A stretch of DNA of 64,000 bases. Source: Mastigias papua. Lineage: Eukaryota; Cnidaria; Scyphozoa; Rhizostomeae; Mastigiidae. The first letter of the stretch is position 1, and each line of letters opens with the position of its first letter. Below are positions 1 through 10,639 of the stretch, piece by piece. The stretch covers positions 12,828,428 to 12,892,427 of the forward strand of contig OZ025280.1 in assembly GCA_964019165.1 (NCBI GenBank), read 5' to 3'. A model generated the notes under the pieces. It was given only the letters and a program-made list of their open reading frames with translations. It searched no databases and had not been told where the DNA came from. The position numbers and the translations under genes are program-made.

Positions 1-408
1 TATGTTTTTCTGTCGACCGTAGATAAAATGGTCGATAATATTTTTAGACGCGTTTTTAGCCGTCATAAGATCATCAAATATAACTAATTTTTTGCAATCA
101 TTTTTATATCCATCACAACATGTTATTTTGCTTATATCATCGATCAATACGAAAAAATCATATCCAATTTTATCTTTCATCTTATCAGAAATGGATTTTA
201 AATATTGTATTTTATCCTGTTGGATATTTCGCCCGTAATAATAAATTATATCAGGTCGATCAAAAAATTTGCATGATAAAATCATAAAAATGATCAAATT
301 AGTCTTGCCAGACGACGAGTCACCAACGACTAATAATCGGAATGGCCATTTTAATAGATAATTATCATTACATTCTTTTTTATTTAAGTCTAAGTTAGGT
401 ATCTTCAT
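1..408 (-). CDS. Giant-virus-type A32-like P-loop ATPase, partial
   Basis: The frame opens at ATG 408-406 and stays open for 136 codons to base 1, so the C-terminus lies outside the window. A Walker A motif GDSSSGKT sits at residues 29-36, preceded by the hydrophobic strand RLLVV. A Walker B strand KLVIFDDL is at about residues 107-114, and the segment IYYYGRNIQQDKIQYL at about 55-70 matches the spacing seen in A32-like proteins. In poxviruses and other nucleocytoplasmic large DNA viruses this family powers genome packaging. Related copies also occur as viral-derived genes in some eukaryote genomes. Its neighbours are two ankyrin-like genes on the same strand in equally AT-rich DNA. The motif calls are read directly; the viral origin is inferred from family and context. 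I see no break in the visible part. Confidence 0.7.
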   Translation of the reverse strand, partial: MKIPNLDLNKKECNDNYLLKWPFRLLVVGDSSSGKTNLIIFMILSCKFFDRPDIIYYYGRNIQQDKIQYLKSISDKMKDKIGYDFFVLIDDISKITCCDGYKNDCKKLVIFDDLMTAKNASKNIIDHFIYGRQKNI

Positions 409-441
409 TCTTATATTTTATATTACAATAAAATATAATAT

Positions 442-507
442 TACGAATACCCACTTAGTGGTTAAATAAAATATAATATTATGAATATCTATTTAGTGGT
501 TAAATAA
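442..507 (-). repeat. Two direct copies of an intergenic motif downstream of the first ankyrin-like gene
   Basis: Two near-identical ~27-bp motifs lie head to tail at 442-468 and 481-507; both contain TTAGTGGTTAAATAA. A third copy lies at 1103-1130, just 3' of the second ankyrin-like gene. One copy carries the short palindrome CCACTTAGTGG. Their position just after genes of a minus-strand cluster suggests 3'-end or termination signals, since some giant viruses end transcripts at short palindromes. That role is inference. Confidence 0.45.
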
Positions 508-520
508 AAATACATTATAT

Positions 521-1021
521 TTAATGATCCCATGGTAGCCCTTTTTCATGTGCATAAACTAAACAATCTAAATGACCGCTTTCTGCCGCCAATTCACAAA
601 TATAGTTTTCTAAGGGACACCCATTTTCAACAGCATATTTAAAACATTCTATTTTACCACTCCTAGCTGCACCAACAGATGTTATTGAATCCCATGGACA
701 ACCATTTTCATGAGCATATTTTAAACAATCTAAATTACCATAACCAGCAGCCCTTGAGCATGTTTCTCCATTCCATGGACAACCATTTTCATGAGCATAT
801 CTTAAACAATCTAAACTACCACTCACTGCTGCCATTACACATGTTTCTTTATCCCAAGGACAACCAATTTCATGAGCATATTTAAGGCATTCTAAATTAC
901 CATTCCTTGCAGCAATTTGACATATCTTTGTTATTTCTTGTGATAAACGATAGATCGTTTTAATGCTTTCAAAATCGCAATTAGAAACACATAATTCAAT
1001 ATCATCACAAATTTTTTTCAT
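521..1021 (-). CDS. Ankyrin-like repeat protein of giant-virus type, copy 1
   Basis: The protein has 166 residues and no signal peptide or membrane segment. After an N-terminal stretch of about 36 residues it consists of roughly five 27-residue units. Each is built around a core like LKYAHENGCPWD with a conserved Cys-Pro-Trp, joined by AA-x-x-G-x-L/I-(D/E)-C. This degenerate ankyrin type is abundant in Mimivirus-like giant viruses and occurs in some protists. Such repeats usually bind proteins; the partner here is unknown. The ATG is preceded by a TATATATATAAG stretch shared with copy 2. It is about 92% identical to the protein at 1145-1645, with most changes in the middle units. The reading frame is intact. 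Confidence 0.75.
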   Translation of the reverse strand: MKKICDDIELCVSNCDFESIKTIYRLSQEITKICQIAARNGNLECLKYAHEIGCPWDKETCVMAAVSGSLDCLRYAHENGCPWNGETCSRAAGYGNLDCLKYAHENGCPWDSITSVGAARSGKIECFKYAVENGCPLENYICELAAESGHLDCLVYAHEKGLPWDH

Positions 1022-1102
1022 TCTTATATATATATAATTATATTATTATATTTATATACATAACGCACCCATTTTAAATCTCACAATCCATGTTACCAAT
1101 CA

Positions 1103-1130
1103 ACGAATATCCCATTTAGCGGTTAAATAA
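1103..1130 (-). repeat. Third copy of the intergenic motif
   Basis: This copy lies just 3' of the second ankyrin-like gene and reads CATTTAGCGGTTAAATAA where the copies at 442-507 have TTAGTGGTTAAATAA. It supports a duplication unit that includes gene plus 3' flank. Confidence 0.45.
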
Positions 1131-1144
1131 AAAATACATTATAT

Positions 1145-1645
1145 TTAATGATCCCATGGTAGCCCTTTTTCATGAGCATAAACTAAACAATCTAAATGAC
1201 CATTTTCTGCCGCCAATTCACAAATATAGTTTTCTAAGGGACACCCATTTTCAACAGCATATTTAAAACATTCTATTTTACCATATTTACCTGCAGCAAC
1301 AGATGTTTTTGAATCCCATGGACAACCATTTTCATGAGCATATTTTAAACAATCTAAATTACCATAAACAGCTGCTCTTGTGCATGTTTCTTCATCCCAT
1401 GGACAACCATTTTCATGAGCATATCTTAAACAATCTAAACAACCACTCACTGCTGCCATAACACATGTTTCTTTATCCCAAGGACAACCAATTTCATGAG
1501 CATATTTAAGGCATTCTAAATTACCATTTCTTGCAGCAATTTGACATACCTTTGTTATTTCTTGTGATAAACGATAAATCGTTTTAAGGCTTTCAAAATC
1601 GCAATTAGAAACACATAATTCAATATCATCACAAATTTTTTTCAT
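1145..1645 (-). CDS. Ankyrin-like repeat protein of giant-virus type, copy 2
   Basis: This is the tandem paralogue of the 521-1021 gene: also 166 residues, with the same N-terminus, the same C-terminal GLPWDH and 13 substitutions. Several substitutions fall in the third and fourth 27-residue units, while the ends are nearly unchanged. The intergenic DNA on both sides is duplicated too (TATATATATAAG before the ATG, the TTAGYGGTTAAATAA motif after the stop), so the unit is about 620 bp. The frame is fully open, unlike most transposon genes in this window. Function beyond repeat-mediated protein binding cannot be read. Confidence 0.75.
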   Translation of the reverse strand: MKKICDDIELCVSNCDFESLKTIYRLSQEITKVCQIAARNGNLECLKYAHEIGCPWDKETCVMAAVSGCLDCLRYAHENGCPWDEETCTRAAVYGNLDCLKYAHENGCPWDSKTSVAAGKYGKIECFKYAVENGCPLENYICELAAENGHLDCLVYAHEKGLPWDH

Positions 1646-2190
1646 TCTTATATATATATAATTATATTATTATATTTATATAAATAACGCATCCATTTTA
1701 AATCTCACAACCCATGTTACCAATCACCCAATCAATACATAATAACAAAAGAATTAAAACCGCACGAAAGTGGTGTAAATGCATAATACTATTCTTTGTG
1801 ACTAAGCTAAAATACCAATAAAATAGTTAAAACGGGTTTCAAATTAAAAACACGCCATTAAGTAACACCCAATGGAAAAGGGTTAGTTTATAAAACAATT
1901 GACTGATAACCAGGCCACATTATTTTAGCTAACGCAAAAATAATCTGGCCGGGTGATTCCATTATTCACGGCTGTTTAACACTAAATTGTCTAAAACCAA
2001 TAAATAACAAATAATCCATAAGTAATCCAATGGAAACTGATGAAGTAATCCCATAAGTAAGCTTTATTTATTAATGCCAAAGGAAAATTGGTTAATTAGT
2101 AAGCCAATGGAAAATGGCTAGTTTATAAAAACAATAAAATGTTTTACAATAAAATTATGTTATAGAATAATAGTTATTTTATATATGCCA
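1646..2190. other. AT-rich stretch without a recognisable gene
   Basis: No convincing coding frame is seen. Short repeated phrases occur, for example AATGGAAAA followed by TAGTTTATAAAA near 1870 and again near 2110. Base composition matches the ankyrin-like gene region, so it probably belongs to the same segment. Confidence 0.5.
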
Positions 2191-2194
2191 GTGA

Positions 2195-2370
2195 CTGAAA
2201 CCAGTATCACACGACGATACATAAAGCTAACGCTTTATGTAGTATCAGCTGCGCTGATACTAATGCGTCGCGTGGTCTTGCTCGCCACTAAACCAGGTTT
2301 AACTTTGTCAAAACCTACGGTTTTAACTTCGTTAAACCAGGCTTAGTGGCTCGGGCAGTGTCTGTAACCA
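2195..2370. other. Cluster of nested hairpins, GC-richer than surroundings
   Basis: Three perfect or near-perfect hairpins follow one another. At 2219-2240 the arms are ACATAAAGC and GCTTTATGT with a 4-nt loop. At 2241-2261 the arms are AGTATCAGC and GCTGATACT with a 3-nt loop. From 2284 to 2350 GCCACTA pairs with TAGTGGC and encloses GTTTAAC/GTTAAAC and AAAACC-TAC-GGTTTT. An outer CACGACG (2209-2215) can pair with CGTCGCGTG (2266-2274) around the first two. No coding frame covers it. It may be a structured RNA, a recombination or replication site, or a small foldback element. Confidence 0.6.
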
Positions 2371-2399
2371 ATAAATGTAATTATTCTACGAAGTCATAA

Positions 2400-2735
2400 A
2401 TAAGAATTCCATAAGATAAATGGAAATATGTTTATAATAAATGTTTCTTATGAACAACAAGGTCCTAAACCGTGTTTTTTTCAATACCCAATTTAAGAAA
2501 CCAAGATTAGAGCTACCGCGCAAATGAAAATAAAAGAGAACAATCCATGAAACCATAAAAATGGTTTATTAATATGTTCCATTAATAACGAAGTGGTTAT
2601 ATTACCCATAGGAAGATTTTTTTAAATTATATTAATAATTATTTTCATTGTATTAATCCATTTATTCTAAATTAATACCAATACATTTATATCAATATTA
2701 TTTTCCATTTTATTTATACTAGTCCTTGTAATCCA
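2400..2735. other. AT-rich non-coding stretch
   Basis: Very AT-rich and without a coding frame. It leads into the tandem repeats that follow. Confidence 0.5.
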
Positions 2736-2739
2736 TCTC

Positions 2740-3085
2740 ATAATTCTATTATAATACCCATCTTATAATTTCATTATAATTTCCATCTTATAATTTCATT
2801 ATAATTACCCATCTTATAATTTCATTATAATCTCCCATCTCATAATTTCATTATAATCTCCCATCTCATAATTTCATTATAATCCCCATCTTATAATTTC
2901 ATTATAATCTCCCATCTTATAATTTCATTATAATCTCCCATCTCATAATTTCATTATAATCTCCCATCTTATATTTTTCATTATAATTCCCAACTCATAT
3001 TTTTCATTATAACTCCCATCTCATAATTTCATTATAATCCCCCCATCTCATAATTTCATTATAATCTCCCATCTCATAATTTCAT
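2740..3085. repeat. Tandem array of a ~25-bp AT-rich unit
   Basis: About 13-14 copies of a unit containing CCATCTCATAATTTCATTA, with minor variants (CTTATAA or CTCATAA, one or two extra C). Adjacent copies are often identical, as expected of slippage or unequal exchange. Confidence 0.85.
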
Positions 3086-3116
3086 TCAATTCACACCTAT
3101 CATTTCATAATCCATT

Positions 3117-3225
3117 TTAATTAACTATTTTAATTAATTATTTTAATTAATTATTTTAATTAACTATTTTAATTAATTATTTTAATTAACTATTTTAATT
3201 AATTATTTTAATTAATTATTTTAAT
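3117..3225. repeat. Short tandem repeat of a TTTTAATTAA-type unit
   Basis: About eight copies of TATTTTAATTAAT or TATTTTAATTAAC in tandem, a 13-bp period. It lies between the ~25-bp array and the point where base composition becomes ordinary at about 3.3 kb. Confidence 0.8.
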
Positions 3226-3549
3226 CACCCATTCTTATACCTAATTTTATAATACTGTTATTTTACATTTATTAAATTATACTATTATAATTTAATATAA
3301 ATTATTCCATTTTAATTTACACCCCTCTCTCCCCCACTTTTACCCCATTTTTGTTCCAGATATTCCATATTATATTATATATGATATGCAGGTTTTGCAA
3401 GAGGTGGTTTGGTTTGAATAAGGCATCACATGCACATAAATGTAGGAAATACATAGAGAATATACCTTTCTTCTTACCCACATGGTCTGGATTTAATGCC
3501 TGTACATGAGAAAGGTGTGTTAACCTGGTGGTCATGCAAAGTTAAATTG

Positions 3550-3765
3550 AACTGTTACCCTCTGCTGGCACATAACAGGTTAGTTGACCTGTTCACAGGC
3601 AAGACATGTCAGTTGCAATTGCCCTCTGCTGGCTCATAACAGGTTAGTGGTTCTGTTTACAGGCAAGACATGTCAGTTGCAATTGCCCTCTGTTGGCACA
3701 TAACAGGTTAGTGGACCTGTTCACAGGCAAGACATGTGAGTTGCATTGCCCTCTGCTAGCACTGG
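3550..3765. repeat. Minisatellite, ~64-bp unit, about 3.3 copies
   Basis: The phrase CCCTCTGCTGGC followed by CATAACAGGTTAGT and CAGGCAAGACATGT recurs at about 3557, 3621, 3684 and 3749. It lies just beyond the 3' end of the Helitron helicase gene and may be part of that element's 3' terminal region. Confidence 0.75.
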
Positions 3766-3843
3766 ACAGTTGGGTACACAACAGTCCTCGGGCATTGCAT
3801 ATGATACCTTAGCATGTGATTTCTATGTATTCAAAAGAGTGAA

Positions 3844-6800
3844 TCATGCAAGAACTTCACGATAGACAACATTACTGGTTGTTCTTCCACTTGATGTGAA
3901 GACTTTGAGGCCAGCAAATGATTTTGCTCTGGACATTGCTACGTACAACTGACCATGACTGAAGACTGGTTTTGGAAGATAAACACCAACATACCTTAAT
4001 GACTGACCTTGTGCTTTATTGATAGTAAGGCAGTATGCGAGTCTTACAGGAAATTGACATCTGGCAATATTGATTGGCAGAGCAGAATCTTGCGATGTGA
4101 GTGCTATCTTTGGTAGCATAACATACTGGCCTCTGTGCTCACTTGTTATGATTTCCGCACAAATTACATGTCTTTGCAAGTCTCTGACTATGAGACGGGT
4201 GCCATTGCACAGTCCTTTTTTAGGATTAATGTTCCTTAATAAAAGTATGGTGGCACCAACCTATTAAAAAAACCAAAGAAAGATTTAGAATGCAATATGT
4301 TCATGATGTATATATGAACTAATGTGGCATAAAGTATATAATACTATCTTGCATGCTATACTGGAAAGGATAATGATATGTGGCAACCAATATTCATATA
4401 AATGAAGAGAGCTGGCAATATGTTATATCTGTTTAACGAAATAACAGGAATATATAATAGGTACCATCACACAAACAACAATAATAGAGGCGAAAAGGGG
4501 ACTGTCAATCTGTTCCCAACAAAATAGTTACAAAGGGAGACATTAAGAAAAAAGTGACAATGCATATAGTATAGATGAGGTGAAATTGTGAAAGTTCCTA
4601 CCTTGAGTTCCAGTTTATGCTTTGGTAGTCCACCTGGTGTTTGTGCATTCAGGAACTCTATTGCATATGCTGCTGCTTCTTCTGGATCATCAGTGACAAC
4701 TCTGTCTGTACTGAGATATGTGTGCACTGGTCCCTGCAAATGGCTGAGAATCATATTAATTGCATGTGAATTTTCATTCAATGGTGTTAAGCAGCAGCGG
4801 TCTGACATGTATAATGGATCTTGCATAAGAGCTACATCATCAGGCTGTGTGTGTGGATAGACAAAATTGATCATGTTTTCCAGTGACTGGGCCATGATAT
4901 CTGCAGGAAGTGTGATCTGATCATGCTCGTCATGTACCTCATCACCTGTGCCAAGCCTCAAGAGCCATTCAGAGAACTGTCTGTATGTTTGATCTTGAAT
5001 GGCCCTCATGTTTGCAACCAGTTGAAATTGTTGAAAATGTGCCCAAAGATGAGAATATTTGATGCACTGGCGAACTGTGCCTTCTCTACATGCTCTGGGA
5101 ACAACTGGTAGAACTTGGCGAAAGTCACCCCCAAGAAACATATACTTACCTCCAAATGGTCTATTAACCTGGGTTATGTCTCTTAGGAGGACATCAACTG
5201 ATTTTAATGCATCTGCTGGGATCATTGATGCTTCATCCCAAATAAATATTGTTGTCTCCCTTAGAATTTGAGCTCTTGCACTTTGCCTTTTAATATTACA
5301 TGTAGAATCAGGCAGTAATGGGATTGGTATTTGAAATGTGGAGTGTGCTGTAGCTCCATTGATGAGCAATGTGCTGGCAATCCCAGAATATGCCATACAT
5401 TTCACCTTTATTCCCAAAGCCTGAAGGTTGTGGACTAAAGTGTTGTAAAGAAAGGTCTTACCTGTACCTGCTGGTCCATCCACAAAGTAACATGTCTGAT
5501 CAGAGTTTGCTGCAATGGCATTGACAATGGTGTCATGAATGTGCCGCTGATCTTGGTTCAACTGCTGTAACATTCTTTCTCCCTGTTCTCTCTCTTGAGC
5601 AATGTTAATGTTTGCAGTCTGATCCTGGGGATGGACAAAGTTACCTGGCAGCTGTGGAAGATCAGAAAAATCAACATTTGAAATAGACTTACCATGTACC
5701 CTGAGGCATGTGTCGATATCCCAGAGACAGAGATGAATATGTCTGTCTTGCAATGCAGCTTGTGGGTCATGGAGCTGATCATGCCGTATGTAATCCTCAC
5801 ACATTGTTTCCTTGAATTCATCAAACAGAGCTCTGATATCAGAAGGCGTCTGAAACACCATCAAAGTTGCAAACAACTGGCGCATTTGTGATGGCATGTT
5901 CATGACTGCAGCCTCCTGTAAGCAGCGCCTATGTTCAGTATCATCCTCAAGCAACCCCATTGCTCTTGCTGCACCTTTGAACGTGTCATGCACCTGACCA
6001 TTAACTGTGCGAAGGTCCTGAAATGATTTAACTCCCTTCCTGTGTAGAAGGAGTAAACGGAGAGCAAATCGCTGTGGATCTGAGGGTTGGACTTGATACA
6101 TACGACCAATGATAGGTGCTGTCTGTCTTCGTCTTGGGTTCCATTTCTTGGCTCGTTGGTCGAATGTGTAGTGCTCTGGAATTTCATGATATAGATAATG
6201 ATGTGCATTTTGATCCTCCTCATTCAATTTGAAAAAAGCTGTCAATGTGGTTTTCTGACCAACTTGAGCAGCTCTTTCTTCATTGCCATCACGATAATAG
6301 ACATTTTGCTGAAGTGGAAGGTGAACTGCCAGTCGGATAATGATGTGACTTTTGTCATGCATCTTGTACTGCATTATTCTAAATACTGCCTGGTGTGGTC
6401 CGACATAGCGTGCATTAAGATGTTGCAAGATCTCATCATGATTGAGATAATTCTGCCTAATTTCAATGTGAGCAGCATCATTGCCTTTGTGGATGTATTT
6501 GAATATATACTTCACACTCCTAACTGTTGTGCACACTTCCACATTCATATGACAATTGAACTTCATCAGCAAAGTCGGGTTGTGCGGTACCACCCATGAG
6601 TCATTCACTGCATGGCGACGTAGCTCAGCTCTGTGTTGCCCACATCGTCTATACAGAGGATAACCATTCACATTAAAGTCTGTTTGCTGTTGGAGAGGCT
6701 TGGGAAACTTCTTTTTACACTGACCATTCTCCATGCAGACACACTGGGGATCCAAATCACCACACGGGCCATGCATCATGTGTCTCTTAACTGTGTCATG

Positions 6801-8569
6801 GAATTCTGGGTGCAATTGTGGATCTGGAATTTCTGCAGACACCAACCGATCAACATCCTCTGTTGTTCTTGGTTTGTCAGCATCTGCAAGAAATAAAACC
6901 ATGTGCGCATGCGGCAAACCCCGTTTCTGAAATTCAATAGTGTACACGTATGCATTTACTTGGCCCAAAACATTCTGCTGAATAAGGTCGTGTAGTAGCT
7001 CCTTCAATTTCAAATGAAAGACACGACTGACTATGTCTGGCCTGTCACATGCATTTTGATGCGGGAGTAAGTTGTCTTGAATTTCAGGCCACTTTGGGTT
7101 CGCTGTCATTGTCAGAAAAATGTCTGGTTTGCCAAGTTTTGTTACTATTGTCATTGCATCTTGGTATTTCTGATACATGCTTCTTTGGCTGCCTTCAAAA
7201 CTTGATGGTAAAATAACTATGCGCCCAATGTTTACATCCTCGGCTTGGGCGCGTCTGCCAATGTGATCCATCAAGCCCTGATATGACTCAACACGCAACA
7301 ATGACTGGTGTGTTCTAATATATGCCAGTTCATTTTCTTCTATTTTTGTGAAGGCATCAACCAAGTACTGCTGAAACAATAGGCGTGAAAGGTGAATGGG
7401 TGAGAAATTGTCACGCACTGCAATCCTGTATGCATAAAACTCATTTAAAGTGAGTCGTGATCTGCGTCGTACATCTCTTTGCCGTTCATTTGCACCAATA
7501 TTTCGTTGAAGGTCAACATTCCAACCCAATTCTCCATTGAAGAACAGCAATGGGTACGTCATTGGGTCTGCATTAGGGGATGTCGCCTTGATCTTGACTG
7601 TGTTGGGTGCATTAGGTTGTGCAGGATACACCTCAAGATCTCTATCTGCTGGATTTGGTGCGGCGCCATCATTTCCAACATACACTGCTGCAATCTCTAT
7701 AGTTGTTGGATTGGCATATCGCCTGTCTTGGAATGGCCTTTTTGCTATTATCATTTTGACAGGCCGAACAGGTTGATTATTTGCAGTAGCAATTTGCCTT
7801 TCCCTTTGAAGGACGTGACCCATATTATGATACTGCCTGGCATATGGATTGACAGCAAGTAGTTCATCCTGTAAAAGCAGCATGATATCTGGCCGAAGAT
7901 TGTAATTACGTGGATCATTGATCCTCTGCTGCATTGCATCATTCGTGTCCAAGATGTATAGCTGTGCATACTGAGGTTGCTGACCTTGTGGAGCTTCTTG
8001 TGCAGCTGTGAGATGGTATGCTTGACCATGAATGGTTACAACTCGTGGTCCTCTACCTGCATGCTCATTCAGTGTTGCATTCCAAGATGCCATGGACATT
8101 GCAGCATTATAGTGACGAATGTTTTCCAGAAGTGACGGGAATGTGCTGTGTCACCACTGAAAAGCACGACAATGTTGTGAGGTGGGACTGCAATCACTGG
8201 CAAGGTGACTTTCCCTTGGAAACAACATTTAGTGAAAACACCCCGTGTTGTGCACTCTTGCTGGAAGTACCTGGCTGCACAGTGTGGACACCTGTTATGC
8301 ATATCACCAAGGCAATGTGGTGCTGGAAACTGAATATGAATAATGTCATCATCCTCAGGTAAAACTGGCTGTATGACTCCCTGCACGATAGCTTCATTGC
8401 CAATTGGGTTTTGCAACTGTAAGTCTGCCAGTTGATTTACTGCAGCTATAACTGGTGGATCATTATTGCCTTGTGGCGCCTGAACTACTTGCCGTTGTGG
8501 ATTCATGAGGTTGCGCTGCAGTTCCCTTCTCCTCCTATTATTTACACGCGCTCGCCTTAAACGTGGCAT
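3844..8569 (-). pseudogene. Helitron Rep-helicase, one intron, one frameshift
   Basis: Rolling-circle transposase that would nick, unwind and copy a Helitron. The main frame runs from 8099. The HUH motif LPHAHMV lies near its residue 396 and the tyrosine block YIFKYIHKGND near 529. A Pif1-type helicase follows with P-loop GPAGTGKT near 874, Walker B FIWDEAS and the block GGDFRQVLP. A 341-bp intron (4261-4601, GT...AG on the minus strand) separates this from the last exon 4260-3844. That exon carries helicase motifs ending in LTINKAQGQSL and YVAMSRAKS. The zinc-rich N-terminal part (8569 to about 8140; CPHCAARYF) is in another frame, so one indel lies near 8140. No other lesion is seen. The 5' TC and 3' CTRR ends of the element were not located. 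Confidence 0.9.
4261..4601 (-). other. Intron in the Helitron helicase gene
   Basis: The donor AAG|GTAGGAAC at 4602/4601 and the acceptor TTAATAG|GTTGG at 4261/4260 join in frame. They connect a Lys-Val-Gly that aligns with helicase motif context on both sides. Read-through gives only about 45 unrelated residues before a stop, which supports the intron. Confidence 0.7.
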
Positions 8570-8950
8570 GTTTCTAATAGCTGTATGTATAAGTCAGTGC
8601 AGAAAAAGCAATAAATAAAGACTATAGAATAGAACTTGATCATAAAATTAATACCAAATAATCAAACTGCTTGCCTCTTAAAGTAGTTAAGTAGGTAAGA
8701 CATGGATAAGTATAACAGGGAATGAGAGGTCGGTCACTGGAATCCATAATGAGTGTTATGTATAATAAATATGCAATTTTAATACATGTAAGAGGAGTCT
8801 CAGCCCAACCCCTCCCATTTAAAGTTTTTTCTGTATGTTAATGGTGTGTAGTAAAACAGTGTTCAACTGTTAAAAACGTCAATAGAGCTTAGTGGTGGAT
8901 CTTTGTTATCCTGATAAAGCAGCTGGTAAGTTCAAACACATTTGAAATTG
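8570..8950. other. Non-coding flank upstream of the Helitron gene
   Basis: No coding frame or repeat recognised. It presumably contains the promoter of the minus-strand Helitron gene. Confidence 0.4.
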
Positions 8951-8954
8951 ATGT

Positions 8955-10570
8955 ATCATGTAAATCAAGCACTCAGTATCTGATGCCAGCAGTAACACAA
9001 CAATAAAAGACGAATGACACTGATGACTTACATAACCAATTGATCTATTTACAGCAGCAAAACCTGCTGTAAGAAATCGTCGAAAATGTCGAATATAACA
9101 TATAACATTTAAATCAAAAGAGCTAAGCTCATGACTTACATACAACAAATCTCCTATGAATAACACCAAAATACTGGGTGTAAATGCCAGATAACTACAA
9201 AGGAGGCAGCATAAAAAATAATGAGCTTTGAACAATGAACGGACAAAATGTAAAAGAAAATTGTTGTCTATCGATATCATGAAAGGAACATGAAAAATTC
9301 TGTCAATGCTTTGAAAGCACCCTGCTTAATTTCCAAAACTATACTAAATATACAGCTTGAAAAGTAATGAGTTTAAAATACATTTGCAGACTGGGGGTGG
9401 TAAGATTTTAGAAAAGTTAATTAGCTACTACCTCTTAAAACACAGAATTAATGTGAAAAATCCCATGGACGCTCTCAAAAAATTCTGGTATGACACACGC
9501 ACAAACATAAAATATTTAAATTAAACGAACTAAGCTCAAAACTTACATAAAACAAATCAGCTATGAATGACACCAAGAACACTCGGCGTAAACGTCAGAT
9601 AACTATAGTGGAGGTAGCATAAAAATAATGAGCTATGAGCCATCAAACTGACAAAATGTAAAAGAAACGTATTGCCTATTGCTATGAAGAAATTAGCATG
9701 AAAATCACCGTCAATGCTGTCAAAGCATACTGCTAACTATATAAAAGATACAGCTTGAAAAGTAATGAGTTTAAAATACATTTGCAGACTGGGGGTGGTA
9801 AGATTTTAGAAAAGTTAATTAGCTACTACCTCTTAAAACACAGAATTAATGTGAAAAATCCCATGGACGCTCTCAAAAAATTCTGGTATGACACACGCAC
9901 AAACATAAAATATTTAAATTAAACGAACTAAGCTCAAAACTTACATAAAACAAATCAGCTATGAATGACACCAAGAACACTCGGCGTAAACGTCAGATAA
10001 CTATAGTGGAGGTAGCATAAAAATAATGAGCTATGAGCCATCAAACTGACAAAATGTAAAAGAAACGTATTGCCTATCGCTATGAAGAAATTAGCATGAA
10101 AATCACCGTCAATGCTGTCAAAGCATACTGCTAACTATATAAAAGATACAGCTTGAAAAGTAATGAGTTTAAAAATGATTTGCAGACTGAGGGTAGTAAG
10201 ATTTTAGAGAAGATAAATAACTACTACCTCCTAAAACAAAGACTTAATGTGAAAAATCCCATGGACGCTCTATTGTAAAATTCTGGTAAGAGACTCACAC
10301 AAACATATAATATTTAAATTAAAAGAACTAAGCTCATGACTTACATAAAACAAATCACCTATGAATAACACCAAAAACACTCGGCGCAAACGTTGGATAA
10401 CTATAAAAGAGTCAATATAAACTATAATGAGCTATGAACCATGGAACTGGCAAAACGCAAAAGAAAAGTGTTGCCTATCAATATCAAGACATTAACATGA
10501 AACATTCCGTCAATGCTCTCAAAAACCATACTGCTAAAGTTCTAATGACTATATAAAAGTTACAGCATAC
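8955..10570. repeat. 398-bp tandem repeat, four copies
   Basis: The phrase CAGCTTGAAAAGTAATGAG starts at 9353, 9751 and 10149, exactly 398 bp apart. The 9353 and 9751 units are nearly identical. The unit before 9353 (from about 8955, clearest from 9080) and the one after 10149 are diverged. Each unit contains ACTTACATAAAACAAATC, which on the minus strand resembles a splice donor (GTAAGT). No coding frame is conserved between units. It may be a satellite-like array or the 5' part of a larger element. Confidence 0.9.
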
Positions 10571-10639
10571 AAAATAATGAGTGTAAAAATGAATGTGCAA
10601 CCTGCGGATAGTAATATTGCCGAAACATAATTAACTACT

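Noticed and set aside
679..885. Plus-strand 68-codon frame
   Set aside because: Antisense shadow of the ankyrin-like gene; its repeated pattern only mirrors the repeats on the other strand.
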